A stretch of 64,000 nucleotides of DNA, from the NCBI RefSeq assembly GCF_900110415.1, contig NZ_FODR01000010.1, positions 202,564 to 266,563 on the forward strand. The letters are read 5' to 3'. Shown here piece by piece: positions 42,956 through 51,366 of this stretch. The position numbers and the translations under genes are program-made. The notes below the pieces were generated by a model, which was not told the DNA's origin, made no database searches, and saw only the letters and a program-made list of their open reading frames with translations. This DNA comes from Mucilaginibacter sp. OK283 (GTDB taxonomy: Bacteria; Bacteroidota; Bacteroidia; Sphingobacteriales; Sphingobacteriaceae). Numbering within the stretch: the first letter of the stretch is position 1; each line of letters opens with the position of its first letter.

Positions 42956-43453
42956 ATGAAAATGCTTATCAATTTGACCTTTTTCCTCTTGTTAACCTCT
43001 GCGGGCTGTTTTGCACAATCAAAACAAGAGGTCGACAAATTATTGGCTGATATTTATAAAACAGGCAACTCAAAAAATATAATTACCAATGCTTCGGCAA
43101 AAAAGTTAAAAGCTTATGGAAGCAAATTGCTGCCCACCATAACAACCTATTTTGGCGACACCTCCACCACCGGTATTCGTTCCGATTGCCAGGACAGATT
43201 TTTAAATAAGGGAGAGGTAGCGATTATTATGGCCGACCATATAGAGCCGATGCATTATTATACAGTAACAGGTATCCAGAATTGCATAGTTGAATATTGT
43301 AAAGGCAATCCCAACCTTATAGAATATTATTTATGGGCTATAAAACGTGATGGGGTATTGTTATTTCAAAAACGCTATACTATCTGGCTAAGCAGTGCCG
43401 ACAGGCAAACGTGGCCGCCTTATACTTATAATAAGAAGAGAAATAAAGTTTGA
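42956..43453 (+). CDS. Small exported protein, function unknown
   Basis: A 165-aa protein with signal peptide (MKMLINLTFFLLLTSAGCFA, then Q). The mature chain reads like an alpha/beta domain with DRFLNKGEVAIIMADHIEPM and TVTGIQNCIVEYCKGNPNLIEYYL; I do not recognise a family. It is tightly coupled (11 nt) to the TPR gene upstream and ends 16 nt before the convergent SusR-like gene. The role is open. Confidence 0.68.
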   Translation: MKMLINLTFFLLLTSAGCFAQSKQEVDKLLADIYKTGNSKNIITNASAKKLKAYGSKLLPTITTYFGDTSTTGIRSDCQDRFLNKGEVAIIMADHIEPMHYYTVTGIQNCIVEYCKGNPNLIEYYLWAIKRDGVLLFQKRYTIWLSSADRQTWPPYTYNKKRNKV

Positions 43454-43469
43454 ATTTAACAGCTTAAAA

Positions 43470-45098
43470 CTACACCGCCTCTATCGCCATGATATGATCT
43501 TCAAACTCATCATTAGCGATAAATGATTTGTTTTTGATACGATTTTTGTAGGAGTAAATGGTATTTACCGAGTAGCCCAGGAGTTTGGCAATCCGGTCGT
43601 TATCGTGGATGCCCATGCGGATAAGGGCAAAAATGCGGTGCTCGGTGCTCAACAACTGCCCGTCGGCAATGGCAATTTTATCGTCTTTGTTAAACAGGGC
43701 TTCAAACTTTTCAATAAAATCGGGGAAAAGGGAAAGGAAAACCTTGTCGAAAGTATGGAACAACTGGTGCCGCTCGTTCTCCAGGTTCAGGCTTTTAATT
43801 GCTGCCTGGGCATCTTCGTAGCGTTTGCTGCTCAATTTTTTATCCAGCGATTTCTGAAAGCTCTCCAGCTTATCAATGTAGATGGAATTGATATTGAAGT
43901 AATAGCCAATGTATTCATTCTTGATTTTATTGGCCGTACTTAGATTTCGATTTAATGCTTCCAATGCAACGTTGCTTTCCTGTAACGATACATTGGCCTC
44001 CTTGATGAGGTTATCGGCAATGCGTAGTTTTTTAAGCTGGCGGAATATGATGAATGCAAACATCACCACAAAAAGCACCAACACTGTAATGATAGAAGCG
44101 TAAATAATCAGCGACTTGCGTTGCTGCTCAACCGTACTGATGCGCTGCGCCTCGATAATGGGCAATATACTGCTGATGGCAACCTGCCGGTGGCGTGCCC
44201 CATAAAAGGTGGCATCGTCCATAGCTTGTTTGATATAGACGAAGGCGCTGTTCAGGTCGCCTTTTTTATACAGGAAATCGGCCAGCTTATAAATGGCGAC
44301 TGTTTCTTTAGTGGCCGACTGCAAGTCGGCAATGGCCGCCTGGATCAGTAATTGGGTCGATTTGTCCTGCTCGCCGAGCACTTCATAAATGTAACTTAAA
44401 GAGCAGGCGCTTATGGCAAACTGGTTGGGCGTTAAGTTTTTTAACTTAAGCAGGGCGGTATAATCTTTTACGGCACCGGTATTATCGGCCTTGCGTAAGG
44501 CTTGCAGCCCCCTTAATGCATAATAGTTGTAGGTTCCGGGCGAGGCTAATGAAAGGGCCGAATCGATAAACTGAATGCCTTTGGGATTATACATAGCCGA
44601 GTAATCAACATTCCGGTCAAAATCGGATAAGTCGAAATAGCTGCGTGCTTTCAGGAAGTAATACTCCACCTTATCATCGGTTGATAGGTATTGCAGGCTG
44701 ATGCTGTTGAGGGTTTCCAGCGTCTCTTTAAACATGCCCGATGAAATGAGCGTAAAGCCCAGTTCCATTTTAGCAAAAGCCATACGGTTAGGGTCGTTTA
44801 GTTTGGCGGCGGTTTCCTGTAGCTTTTTGGCGTAGTTATAGGCTGAATCGTAGCTGAAGTTTTTATACTCGTTATATAACTGCTGGTAAATATTATATTT
44901 TTTATCCAGATCATTGGCCTGGCTTAGCTGTTTGCCCAGCTCATCAATGTGGTTTGTTTTCTGCTTTACGTATACATCCTTATCGGCCAGTACCGCGTTA
45001 AGCTTGGTGAGTAACGAATCGGTAGCAACTGACTGTGCATAGGCCGGCCGGCTTATCGAAACAAATAAGAAAAATAAAAGATATAAGCCTGGCCTCAT
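43470..45098 (-). CDS. SusR-like membrane-bound transcriptional regulator (TPR, DUF6377 type)
   Basis: A 542-aa protein with a signal peptide (residues 1-21), a TPR-like periplasmic region (about 35-320), one transmembrane helix (SLIIYASIITVLVLFVVMFA, about 325-344), a coiled-coil linker and a C-terminal helix-turn-helix (about 480-535: EHRIFALIRMGIHDNDRIAK, then LGYSVNTIYSYKNRIKNKS). The layout matches the Bacteroidota SusR/DUF6377 type, in which a periplasmic sensor controls a cytosolic DNA-binding domain. By position, 2.6 kb from susC, I infer that it regulates the alpha-glucan operon; direct evidence is lacking. Confidence 0.82.
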   Translation of the reverse strand: MRPGLYLLFFLFVSISRPAYAQSVATDSLLTKLNAVLADKDVYVKQKTNHIDELGKQLSQANDLDKKYNIYQQLYNEYKNFSYDSAYNYAKKLQETAAKLNDPNRMAFAKMELGFTLISSGMFKETLETLNSISLQYLSTDDKVEYYFLKARSYFDLSDFDRNVDYSAMYNPKGIQFIDSALSLASPGTYNYYALRGLQALRKADNTGAVKDYTALLKLKNLTPNQFAISACSLSYIYEVLGEQDKSTQLLIQAAIADLQSATKETVAIYKLADFLYKKGDLNSAFVYIKQAMDDATFYGARHRQVAISSILPIIEAQRISTVEQQRKSLIIYASIITVLVLFVVMFAFIIFRQLKKLRIADNLIKEANVSLQESNVALEALNRNLSTANKIKNEYIGYYFNINSIYIDKLESFQKSLDKKLSSKRYEDAQAAIKSLNLENERHQLFHTFDKVFLSLFPDFIEKFEALFNKDDKIAIADGQLLSTEHRIFALIRMGIHDNDRIAKLLGYSVNTIYSYKNRIKNKSFIANDEFEDHIMAIEAV

Positions 45099-45260
45099 TT
45101 AAAGTAAAGGAAGTAATTGGATGTTCACCACTAAAGATAGGCAAACATATTAAAATATGGCGTATGGTTTTTGGTAAGCGGTGTATTTCGGCTACGCCCA
45201 CAATTTTTCCACTCCGTCCATACATCCAATCGCAATAAGCCCTAACTTGCCGTCCTGAAC

Positions 45261-46112
45261 ATGAAAGACATTCCAGTACATCTTTTAAAGGAACGTGCCT
45301 CATCGGGCCTGGAGATTAATCGCTTTTTTAAGGGCGATAAACCCAAAGCCGATGAACCCCTGGGTGCTCACCGCGATGATCATTATATATTTTTTGTTAT
45401 CGAAGGGGGATGGGGATCGCTGATGGTAGACTTCAACGAGATCGTGATACAGGAATCCTGTCTTTACTATGTTTTACCTGGGCAGGTGCACCATCGCATC
45501 CAAAACGAAGGCGCTTATGGATGGTTCATAGCGGTGGATACCATGCTGATACCGCCCGATTATCGTAATGTGTTTGAAAATCAATTACTGTTGCAGCAGC
45601 CTTATACCTTAAACGACGTGCAAAAACGCCAGTGCCAAAGCTTGCTCAACCTTTTATTTGAGCGGTACAGGGAAGACGAGCAGGCTGTTTTTAATTTATC
45701 TGTTGTGCATTCGCTGCTGCAATCGTTCCTTGGGATAGCTGCCGGGTGTTTTAGTCAAACGGGTAAACCGGGTATGCTGATGTCGCGCCCGGTACAGTTG
45801 GCGCAGGATTTTAAGAAACTGCTGGTTGAGCATGTACGAACGCTCAAAAGCCCGTCGGCTTATGCGGCTAAGCTAAATGTATCTGAAACGTACCTGAATG
45901 AGGCTTTAAAAAAAGCTACGGGACTGTCGGTAAGTTACTGGATTCAACAGGAAGTTATTTTGGAGGCTAAACGTTTGCTGTATTATAGCCAGTTGAATGT
46001 TAAAGAAATTGCGCACGCGCTGGGGTATGAAGACCATGCCTATTTCTCGCGCCTGTTTAAAAAAGCAGAAGGTGTAACGCCACTCGCCTTCAAAGCCGAT
46101 TACCGCAAATAG
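45261..46112 (+). CDS. AraC family transcriptional regulator
   Basis: A 283-aa regulator. The N-terminal cupin-like sensor domain (residues about 20-110: DDHYIFFVIEGGWGSLMVDF ... VLPGQVHHRI) may bind a small ligand. The C-terminal pair of helix-turn-helix motifs lies at about 185-283 (SPSAYAAKLNVSETYLNEAL and IAHALGYEDHAYFSRLFK). It precedes the siderophore-interacting protein by 76 nt on the same strand and probably controls it. Confidence 0.88.
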   Translation: MKDIPVHLLKERASSGLEINRFFKGDKPKADEPLGAHRDDHYIFFVIEGGWGSLMVDFNEIVIQESCLYYVLPGQVHHRIQNEGAYGWFIAVDTMLIPPDYRNVFENQLLLQQPYTLNDVQKRQCQSLLNLLFERYREDEQAVFNLSVVHSLLQSFLGIAAGCFSQTGKPGMLMSRPVQLAQDFKKLLVEHVRTLKSPSAYAAKLNVSETYLNEALKKATGLSVSYWIQQEVILEAKRLLYYSQLNVKEIAHALGYEDHAYFSRLFKKAEGVTPLAFKADYRK

Positions 46113-46188
46113 TCCAATCATTACCGCAGGTATGCCATTTCATTGGGCATAGATAAGCCTTTTCTTTGTGATAATAATTCTACATCAC

Positions 46189-46899
46189 ATGGAAACATCC
46201 ACTCTACAGAAATTAAAACAAAAAACCGACAAGCTATTTGAAGGCCGCCTGCAAGCAGGTAATGTTTTGGAAGTAAGGTATTGGGAGCCCTGCACTTTAA
46301 TTGAGGTTGACCTGCACCTGCCACAAATAGATATGACCGGCTGGACCGAAATTCCTTATATTAAATTTAAGGTAGATAATCTTACTTTCAGGGATTACAC
46401 GCCATCGGGCTGGGATGCCGAAACCCAAACCTGCACCATTTATGTTGATGCCGCTCATAACGGCCCAGGCAGCAATTGGGCACGATTGTTAAAAAAGGGC
46501 GATAAGGTAAATTATCTTAAAACGGGTACTACTAACCAAAGCCCTGTGGCTACATCGGCAATAGTTGCCCTTGGCGACGAAAGCAGCATGGGGCATTTAC
46601 TGGCCCTGCAAAAAATGGTGCTGCCCCATACCCGGTTTTCGGGCGGTATTGTAATTGGCAACGAGCATCACCGTAAATTATTCCAGGAATACTTTTGGAC
46701 GCCGCTTGAGCCAATAGCCCGCCGCGATGTTTATGGCCATCACAGCCTTATTGAATGGGTGCTTGATCAGCGTTATAGTTTAGAGAACACCGTGTTTTAT
46801 TTAGCCGGTAATAATACCATGGTAGCCCAGTTGCGTAAACTACTCAAAGGGCAGGGGTATCCATCGGCACAAATTAAACTTCAGGGCTTTTGGGACTGA
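46189..46899 (+). CDS. Siderophore-interacting protein (FAD-dependent ferric reductase)
   Basis: A 236-aa flavoprotein, start ATG 46189 (METSTLQKLK); an in-frame ATG at 46168 adds an unlikely MIIILHH. The FAD-binding FRDYTPSGWD motif and the SIP C-terminal domain (SIVALGDESSMGHL-type nucleotide region, then FYLAGNNTMVAQLRKLL) are present. Members use NAD(P)H to release iron from ferric siderophores. It lies behind an AraC regulator, suggesting ligand-dependent control. The 3' end overlaps the convergent MocR gene by 26 nt. Confidence 0.82.
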   Translation: METSTLQKLKQKTDKLFEGRLQAGNVLEVRYWEPCTLIEVDLHLPQIDMTGWTEIPYIKFKVDNLTFRDYTPSGWDAETQTCTIYVDAAHNGPGSNWARLLKKGDKVNYLKTGTTNQSPVATSAIVALGDESSMGHLLALQKMVLPHTRFSGGIVIGNEHHRKLFQEYFWTPLEPIARRDVYGHHSLIEWVLDQRYSLENTVFYLAGNNTMVAQLRKLLKGQGYPSAQIKLQGFWD

Positions 46900-48373
46900 G
46901 CTTTTTAAATACGCCGGCCAGTATTTTTACGGCCGTTTCCAGTTCCTTAGGGTTGAGGGATGCAAAACCTATCCTGACATAGGGATGATTGACGGTGTTA
47001 TGGTAAAAATAATCGCGGCCGTTATTAATGGTGAGGCCCATAGCCGATGCTCTTTCTGCTACGTCGGCAGGGCTAATGCCATCGGCATACTTAACCCAAA
47101 CCGCAAAGCCGCCATCTGGAATTTTAAAGCTTAGCCAGCTGCCAAGATGCTCTTTCAGCAGGGCGCAAAGGATATCGCGCCTTTCATGGTACAATTTATT
47201 GGCCTTTTTAAGGTGACGGCCTATATCGCCATTTTTAAGCAGGTTGGCTATGGCCTCTTCCAGCAGGTGCTCGCCCTGGCGGTCAATCATTTTACGCAGC
47301 CTGGTGGCCTGCACAACCAGGTTGGCCGGTGCAACCATAAACCCAATGCGAATGCCGGGCGCTATAGTTTTACAAAATGATCCTACGTATATCACGCTGC
47401 CATAGTAATCGGCACTGGCCAGGGGCAGTATGGGGCTGCTGGCATAATGAAAGTCGTAATCATAATCGTCCTCAATAATGGCAAAGCGGTATTTGCGGGC
47501 CAGTTCCAGCAGGCGCATTCTCCTGTCGGCACTTAGGGTAACCGTAGTAGGGCGGTGGTGATGGGGGATAACGTATACCAGTTTTACTTTCTTCTGTTCG
47601 CATATCTCTTCTACTGCGTTTAAATCAATACCATGCTCGTCAACCGGTACCAGTTTTAATTTGGCCCCGGTTTGTTCAAATACTTCGTTGGCGCCCGGAT
47701 ATCCGGGGTCCGCGGCAATTACAACATCATTTTTGCTTAGCAGGATCTGGGCTGCCAGGTAAATGGCCATTTGAGCGCCCTTGGTAATCAGGATATCATC
47801 GGCGCTAACCTGCAGGCCACGGGTTTCGCCCAGGAAACGGGCCAGCTCGGTACGCAGGTTTGCCGAACCTTGCTCGGGGCCGTAGGTTAAATACTTTTGA
47901 GTGAAATGGTAGTTGGCAAACCTGCGGTACTCCCGTACCAGTAATTCAACCGGGGCTACGCGGGTATCGGGGAAGCCATCGTCAAATGTTAGCAACCGGG
48001 GCTTATCATCGTTAAATAAGCCGGGGTAGGGTACTTTCTCGGCAACATCAAAATGGGTTTTTAAGGGATAAGCATTTTGTTTTACTGTGTTGTTGATTGG
48101 CCGGGGCGATACATCGGGCAGGTTTTTGGCTACAAAAAATCCTTTACGCGCGTAAACATCTACCCAGCTTTGGGCATACAACTCGTCATAGGCAGCCACA
48201 ACTGTTTTTCGGTGAACTTTTAAAGCGGCGGCAAGCAGCCTGCTGCTGGGCAGGGGTGATGCCGGTTTTAATGTACCTTGCCTGATGTGCCCGATAATGC
48301 TATTGGTTATCTGCAGATAAACCGCTACCTGTGCATTCTTATCAATGCTGATTAATCCTATGCTGAATTTCAT
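46874..48373 (-). CDS. MocR-type regulator (GntR wHTH fused to PLP aminotransferase fold)
   Basis: A 499-aa MocR/PdxR/GabR-like regulator. The N-terminal GntR winged helix (about 12-82: LPSSRLLAAALKVHRKTV) is joined to a class I/II aminotransferase-like domain (about 120-495). The PLP lysine is likely K335 in GSFCKTIAPG, and EDDYDYDFHY and ADPGYPGANE are typical. In this class PLP or an amine ligand switches DNA binding. It is divergent from DoxX and EamA, and the 82-nt gap carries two identical 9-bp direct repeats, the expected binding architecture. Confidence 0.9.
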   Translation of the reverse strand: MKFSIGLISIDKNAQVAVYLQITNSIIGHIRQGTLKPASPLPSSRLLAAALKVHRKTVVAAYDELYAQSWVDVYARKGFFVAKNLPDVSPRPINNTVKQNAYPLKTHFDVAEKVPYPGLFNDDKPRLLTFDDGFPDTRVAPVELLVREYRRFANYHFTQKYLTYGPEQGSANLRTELARFLGETRGLQVSADDILITKGAQMAIYLAAQILLSKNDVVIAADPGYPGANEVFEQTGAKLKLVPVDEHGIDLNAVEEICEQKKVKLVYVIPHHHRPTTVTLSADRRMRLLELARKYRFAIIEDDYDYDFHYASSPILPLASADYYGSVIYVGSFCKTIAPGIRIGFMVAPANLVVQATRLRKMIDRQGEHLLEEAIANLLKNGDIGRHLKKANKLYHERRDILCALLKEHLGSWLSFKIPDGGFAVWVKYADGISPADVAERASAMGLTINNGRDYFYHNTVNHPYVRIGFASLNPKELETAVKILAGVFKKLSPKSPEV

Positions 48374-48374
48374 A

Positions 48375-48406
48375 CTGGACTATCTTATTTGTATTTTCTG
48401 GACTAT
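48375..48406. promoter_or_regulatory. Direct repeats, candidate MocR operator
   Basis: CTGGACTAT occurs at 48375-48383 and 48398-48406, 23 bp start to start (about two helical turns), in the gap between the MocR gene and doxX-like gene. GabR and PdxR are known to bind direct repeats in this way. Confidence 0.6.
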
Positions 48407-48455
48407 AAAGATAGGCCAACTGTTGCATAATTTTATACCAGTTAATAGAAAAGAT

Positions 48456-48902
48456 ATGCAACTCATTAAAAATTATGCCATCCCGTCTGTCGCTTTGCGT
48501 GGTGCTTTGGCTACCAGCTACCTGTGGGAGGTGGCAGATCGCCTTGGTTTTTTTGGCGCCCATGGGCAACCCCATGTAGGCTGGGGCGATTGGCAGCACT
48601 TTATGGATTATGCCCGGCAGGTAATGGGCTTTTTGCCTTCGGGAATTATCCCAACACTGGCTGTGATAGCAACCATTGGCGAGGCCGGCATAGGTTTGTT
48701 ATTACTTGCGGGTTTGTTTACCCGTACGGCAGCATCACTTAGCTGCCTGCTTAGCCTGGCGTTTGCTTTGGCCATGGCTGTATCCGGCGGTATCGAGTCG
48801 CCGGTAGGTTATTCGGTTTTTACCGTAAGCGCGGCAAGCCTGCTGCTGGCCACACTGCCCGATTATAAATGGAGCATCGATTCAATCATCAACAAAAACT
48901 AA
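48456..48902 (+). CDS. DoxX family membrane protein
   Basis: A 148-aa protein with four hydrophobic segments, start ATG 48456 (MQLIKNYAIPSVALRG); the longer in-frame start at 48345 would overlap the divergent MocR gene. The DoxX-like features are an N-terminal ALRGALATSYLWEVADRLGF and a membrane core with GEAGIGLLLLAGLFTRTAA. DoxX proteins are associated with redox or thiol stress in some bacteria. It is followed 7 nt later by an EamA transporter, so the two are an operon, probably under MocR control. Confidence 0.82.
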   Translation: MQLIKNYAIPSVALRGALATSYLWEVADRLGFFGAHGQPHVGWGDWQHFMDYARQVMGFLPSGIIPTLAVIATIGEAGIGLLLLAGLFTRTAASLSCLLSLAFALAMAVSGGIESPVGYSVFTVSAASLLLATLPDYKWSIDSIINKN

Positions 48903-48909
48903 AACTATC

Positions 48910-49905
48910 ATGACAACAGTTAAACAACAAAAAGCACCTGCGCTATTGGTAATCATAGCATTCGCTACGGTTTATATTGTTTGGGGCTCTACATACTTTT
49001 TCATAGGGATGGCAGTACACGGTTTCCCGGCTATGCTGATGGGGGCGCTCAGGTATACTATCGCCGGACTGCTTATGCTGGGCTGGTGCGCTTACAGGGG
49101 CGATAAAATATTGGTGAAACGGGATATCATCAATTCGGCTGTTAGCGGTATGCTGATGTTGTTTGCAGCCACCGGCATGGTAATTTGGGTTGAGCAAACT
49201 TTGCCCAGCGCCATGGTAGCCATTACAGTATCGGCCAGCCCCATTTGGTTTGTGGTGCTGGACAGGCCAAACTGGCGTGTTAACTTCAAAAGCAAATCGA
49301 CCATTATCGGGCTAATTGTGGGCTTTGCCGGTGTTGTGCTGCTATTTGGCGAACAGGTAGCCAAAGCCCTTGCCGATAAACATCATACAACCACTTTTTT
49401 GGGCGTAGCCCTTTTGATTTTGGGGCCGATAGTATGGTCGGCCGGTTCATTGTATTCCAAACACAACGCAAACAGCGGCCCGGCAAGGTTAAATACAGCC
49501 TGGCAAATGATTATTGCCGGTTTGGCTTTTATCCCCGCAGGCATGCTGCATCATGAATTTGATGGCTTTAGTTTGACGCAGGTACCTGCTTCATCATGGA
49601 TGGCTATCGCCTACCTCGTTATATTTGGATCTATTGGGGCATTTAGCGCTTACATTTGGCTGTTGCAGGTAAGGCCGGCTACGCAGGTAAGCACACACTC
49701 CTATGTAAACCCGGTTATCGCGGTGCTTTTGGGTGTATCGTTTGCCGGCGAGCAGGTATCTGTTTTACAGGTTGTTGGTTTGGTTATTATCCTCATCAGC
49801 GTACTGCTTATTAACCTGGTTAAGTACCGTAAAGTTACTTCCGAAAAGAAAGTAGTGCCTATGCCGGGTTTAAAAACAGCTGAATTGCTGGTGAAGGCTT
49901 GTTGA
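48910..49905 (+). CDS. EamA/DMT family transporter
   Basis: A 331-aa inner-membrane protein with ten predicted hydrophobic segments in two EamA repeats (for example YIVWGSTYFFIGMAVHGFPA and SAYIWLLQVRPATQVSTHSY). It resembles YedA/RhaT-type exporters of amino acids or metabolites; no substrate can be assigned. It is co-transcribed with DoxX. A left heptamer arm begins 5 nt after its stop codon. Confidence 0.87.
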   Translation: MTTVKQQKAPALLVIIAFATVYIVWGSTYFFIGMAVHGFPAMLMGALRYTIAGLLMLGWCAYRGDKILVKRDIINSAVSGMLMLFAATGMVIWVEQTLPSAMVAITVSASPIWFVVLDRPNWRVNFKSKSTIIGLIVGFAGVVLLFGEQVAKALADKHHTTTFLGVALLILGPIVWSAGSLYSKHNANSGPARLNTAWQMIIAGLAFIPAGMLHHEFDGFSLTQVPASSWMAIAYLVIFGSIGAFSAYIWLLQVRPATQVSTHSYVNPVIAVLLGVSFAGEQVSVLQVVGLVIILISVLLINLVKYRKVTSEKKVVPMPGLKTAELLVKAC

Positions 49906-49910
49906 AGGAT

Positions 49911-50096
49911 GGTCGCTTCGCTTGTCACCGGTCATTTCGCTGCGCTGTCATTAGTCATTGGTAGATTTATTAAAAAAATTAAAACAATCGTTGCCAATCA
50001 AACTTGGCCATAAATGACCAATGACCAATGACCAATGACCAATGACCAATGACCAATGACCAATGACCAATGACCAATGACCAATGACCAATGACT
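49911..50096. repeat. Heptamer element with 12 AATGAC(C/T) units, and facing GTCATT words
   Basis: Right arm 50013-50096: eleven perfect AATGACC units plus AATGACT, head to tail. Left arm 49911-49967: GGTCGCT, then GGTCATT, GTCATTA and GTCATTG words with an inserted TCGCTTCGCT motif. The last right-arm unit overlaps the stop codon (CTA at 50095-50097) of the CCG-domain gene. Confidence 0.9.
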
Positions 50097-50886
50097 ATAA
50101 ACCATTTGCCCTTACCGTTATTTCGGCAATATCCAACACCTGTATCTCGTCCTGTTTATCCTGTAGCTTAACACCATCGGTAAGCATGGTCATACAAAAG
50201 GGGCAGCCGGCAGCTACAATATTGGCTTTGGCTTCAATTACATCCTGCATGCGTTCAAGGTTGATGTCTTTTTTACCTGGTTCGGGTTCTTTAAACATCT
50301 GCGCGCCGCCCGCGCCGCAGCATAAACCATTACTTTTGCAGCGTTTCATTTCAACCAGTTCGGCATCCAGTATTTCCAATGCGGCACGCGGGGCCTCATA
50401 AACATTATTTGCCCGGCCTAAGTAACAAGGGTCATGAAAAGTGATCTTTTTACCTTTAAAGCTTTCGCCTCCCTCGGCTTTCAGCTTACCTTCATCAATT
50501 AATTGTTGTATCAGCTGGCTATGGTGTATTACATCATAATTACCACCCAAACCCGGATATTCGTTCCTGATGGTGTTAAAACAGTGCGGACAGCCGGTTA
50601 CTATTTTTTTAATATTATAGGCATTAAGCACTTCAATATTGGTCATGGCTTGCATCTGGAACAAAAACTCGTTACCGGCCCGTTTGGCAGGGTCGCCGGT
50701 GCAGCTTTCTTCGGTACCCAAAACGGCATAGCTGATGCCTACATGATGCAATATTTTACATATATCGCGGGTTATTTTTTGCGCCCGCTCGTCAAAACTA
50801 CCTGCACAGCCAACCCAGAACAATATTTCGGGTTCAATGCCGTCGGCGGCCATTTGGGCCATAGTGGGTATTTTGAAATTTGTCAT
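50095..50886 (-). CDS. (Fe-S)-binding protein with two CCG domains (HdrB/LutA-like)
   Basis: A 263-aa electron-transfer protein containing two cysteine-rich CCG domains typical of HdrB/GlpC/LutA. Visible motifs are VGCAGSFDERA, GCPHCFNTI, HDPCYLGRANNVYEAPR, LCCGAGGAQMF and AAGCPFCMTM. Such domains bind 4Fe-4S or noncubane clusters and pass electrons between a dehydrogenase and the membrane. Its partner is the membrane Fe-S gene at 51367 on the same strand; a DUF2750 gene sits between. The electron donor is unknown. The stop codon lies inside a heptamer array. Confidence 0.9.
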   Translation of the reverse strand: MTNFKIPTMAQMAADGIEPEILFWVGCAGSFDERAQKITRDICKILHHVGISYAVLGTEESCTGDPAKRAGNEFLFQMQAMTNIEVLNAYNIKKIVTGCPHCFNTIRNEYPGLGGNYDVIHHSQLIQQLIDEGKLKAEGGESFKGKKITFHDPCYLGRANNVYEAPRAALEILDAELVEMKRCKSNGLCCGAGGAQMFKEPEPGKKDINLERMQDVIEAKANIVAAGCPFCMTMLTDGVKLQDKQDEIQVLDIAEITVRANGL

Positions 50887-50895
50887 AAATCCTGA

Positions 50896-51342
50896 TTATA
50901 AGTCGTCGGGCAACTCGTTTATATTGGCTATAAAATCATTTACGCCGCTGTAGTTTTTAAATACAATTGCCGTGTTGTTGGCATTTAGCTGGTTAAGAAT
51001 ATCGAGCGCCACATTTAAAGCGGGGCTTTCTTTTCCAAACATTTTGGCGTCCCAGTTAATACCGGCCAGTACGTCGTTTTCATCCATTTCTACACACCAG
51101 CTCTCTAAAAATTCGGCTATCAGAATTTCAACCGGTAAGTAGCCTTTCCAGTCATCACGTGCGCAGGCTTTGGCCAAAGCCCTATCCGACCAAAATGGAA
51201 TCACGCTAATACCTTCATCGTCGCTTGAATGTGAATTGGCCCATCCTGTTTTACTTTTTAATCCCCATACCGATTTGGCTGCGGCTGCCCTTTCAATAAA
51301 TGTATTATATTTCAGTTCGATGATTGCGATATCCTGCAGCAT
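50896..51342 (-). CDS. DUF2750 protein
   Basis: A 148-aa soluble protein of the DUF2750 family: YNTFIERAAAAKSVWGLKSK, IPFWSDRALAKACARDDWKG and VLAGINWDAKMF are recognisable. The family has no known function; the fold is likely alpha/beta. It is located within an apparent operon between the membrane Fe-S protein (24 nt upstream) and the CCG protein (9 nt downstream). I infer co-expression, not a shared role. Confidence 0.8.
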   Translation of the reverse strand: MLQDIAIIELKYNTFIERAAAAKSVWGLKSKTGWANSHSSDDEGISVIPFWSDRALAKACARDDWKGYLPVEILIAEFLESWCVEMDENDVLAGINWDAKMFGKESPALNVALDILNQLNANNTAIVFKNYSGVNDFIANINELPDDL

Positions 51343-51366
51343 GTGTGTATTTAATAAAGCCTGTAA

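Noticed and set aside
49911..50096. Tandem heptamer array as a CRISPR array
   Set aside because: Units are 7 nt and directly abutting, with no unique spacers of 25-40 nt and no cas genes in the window.
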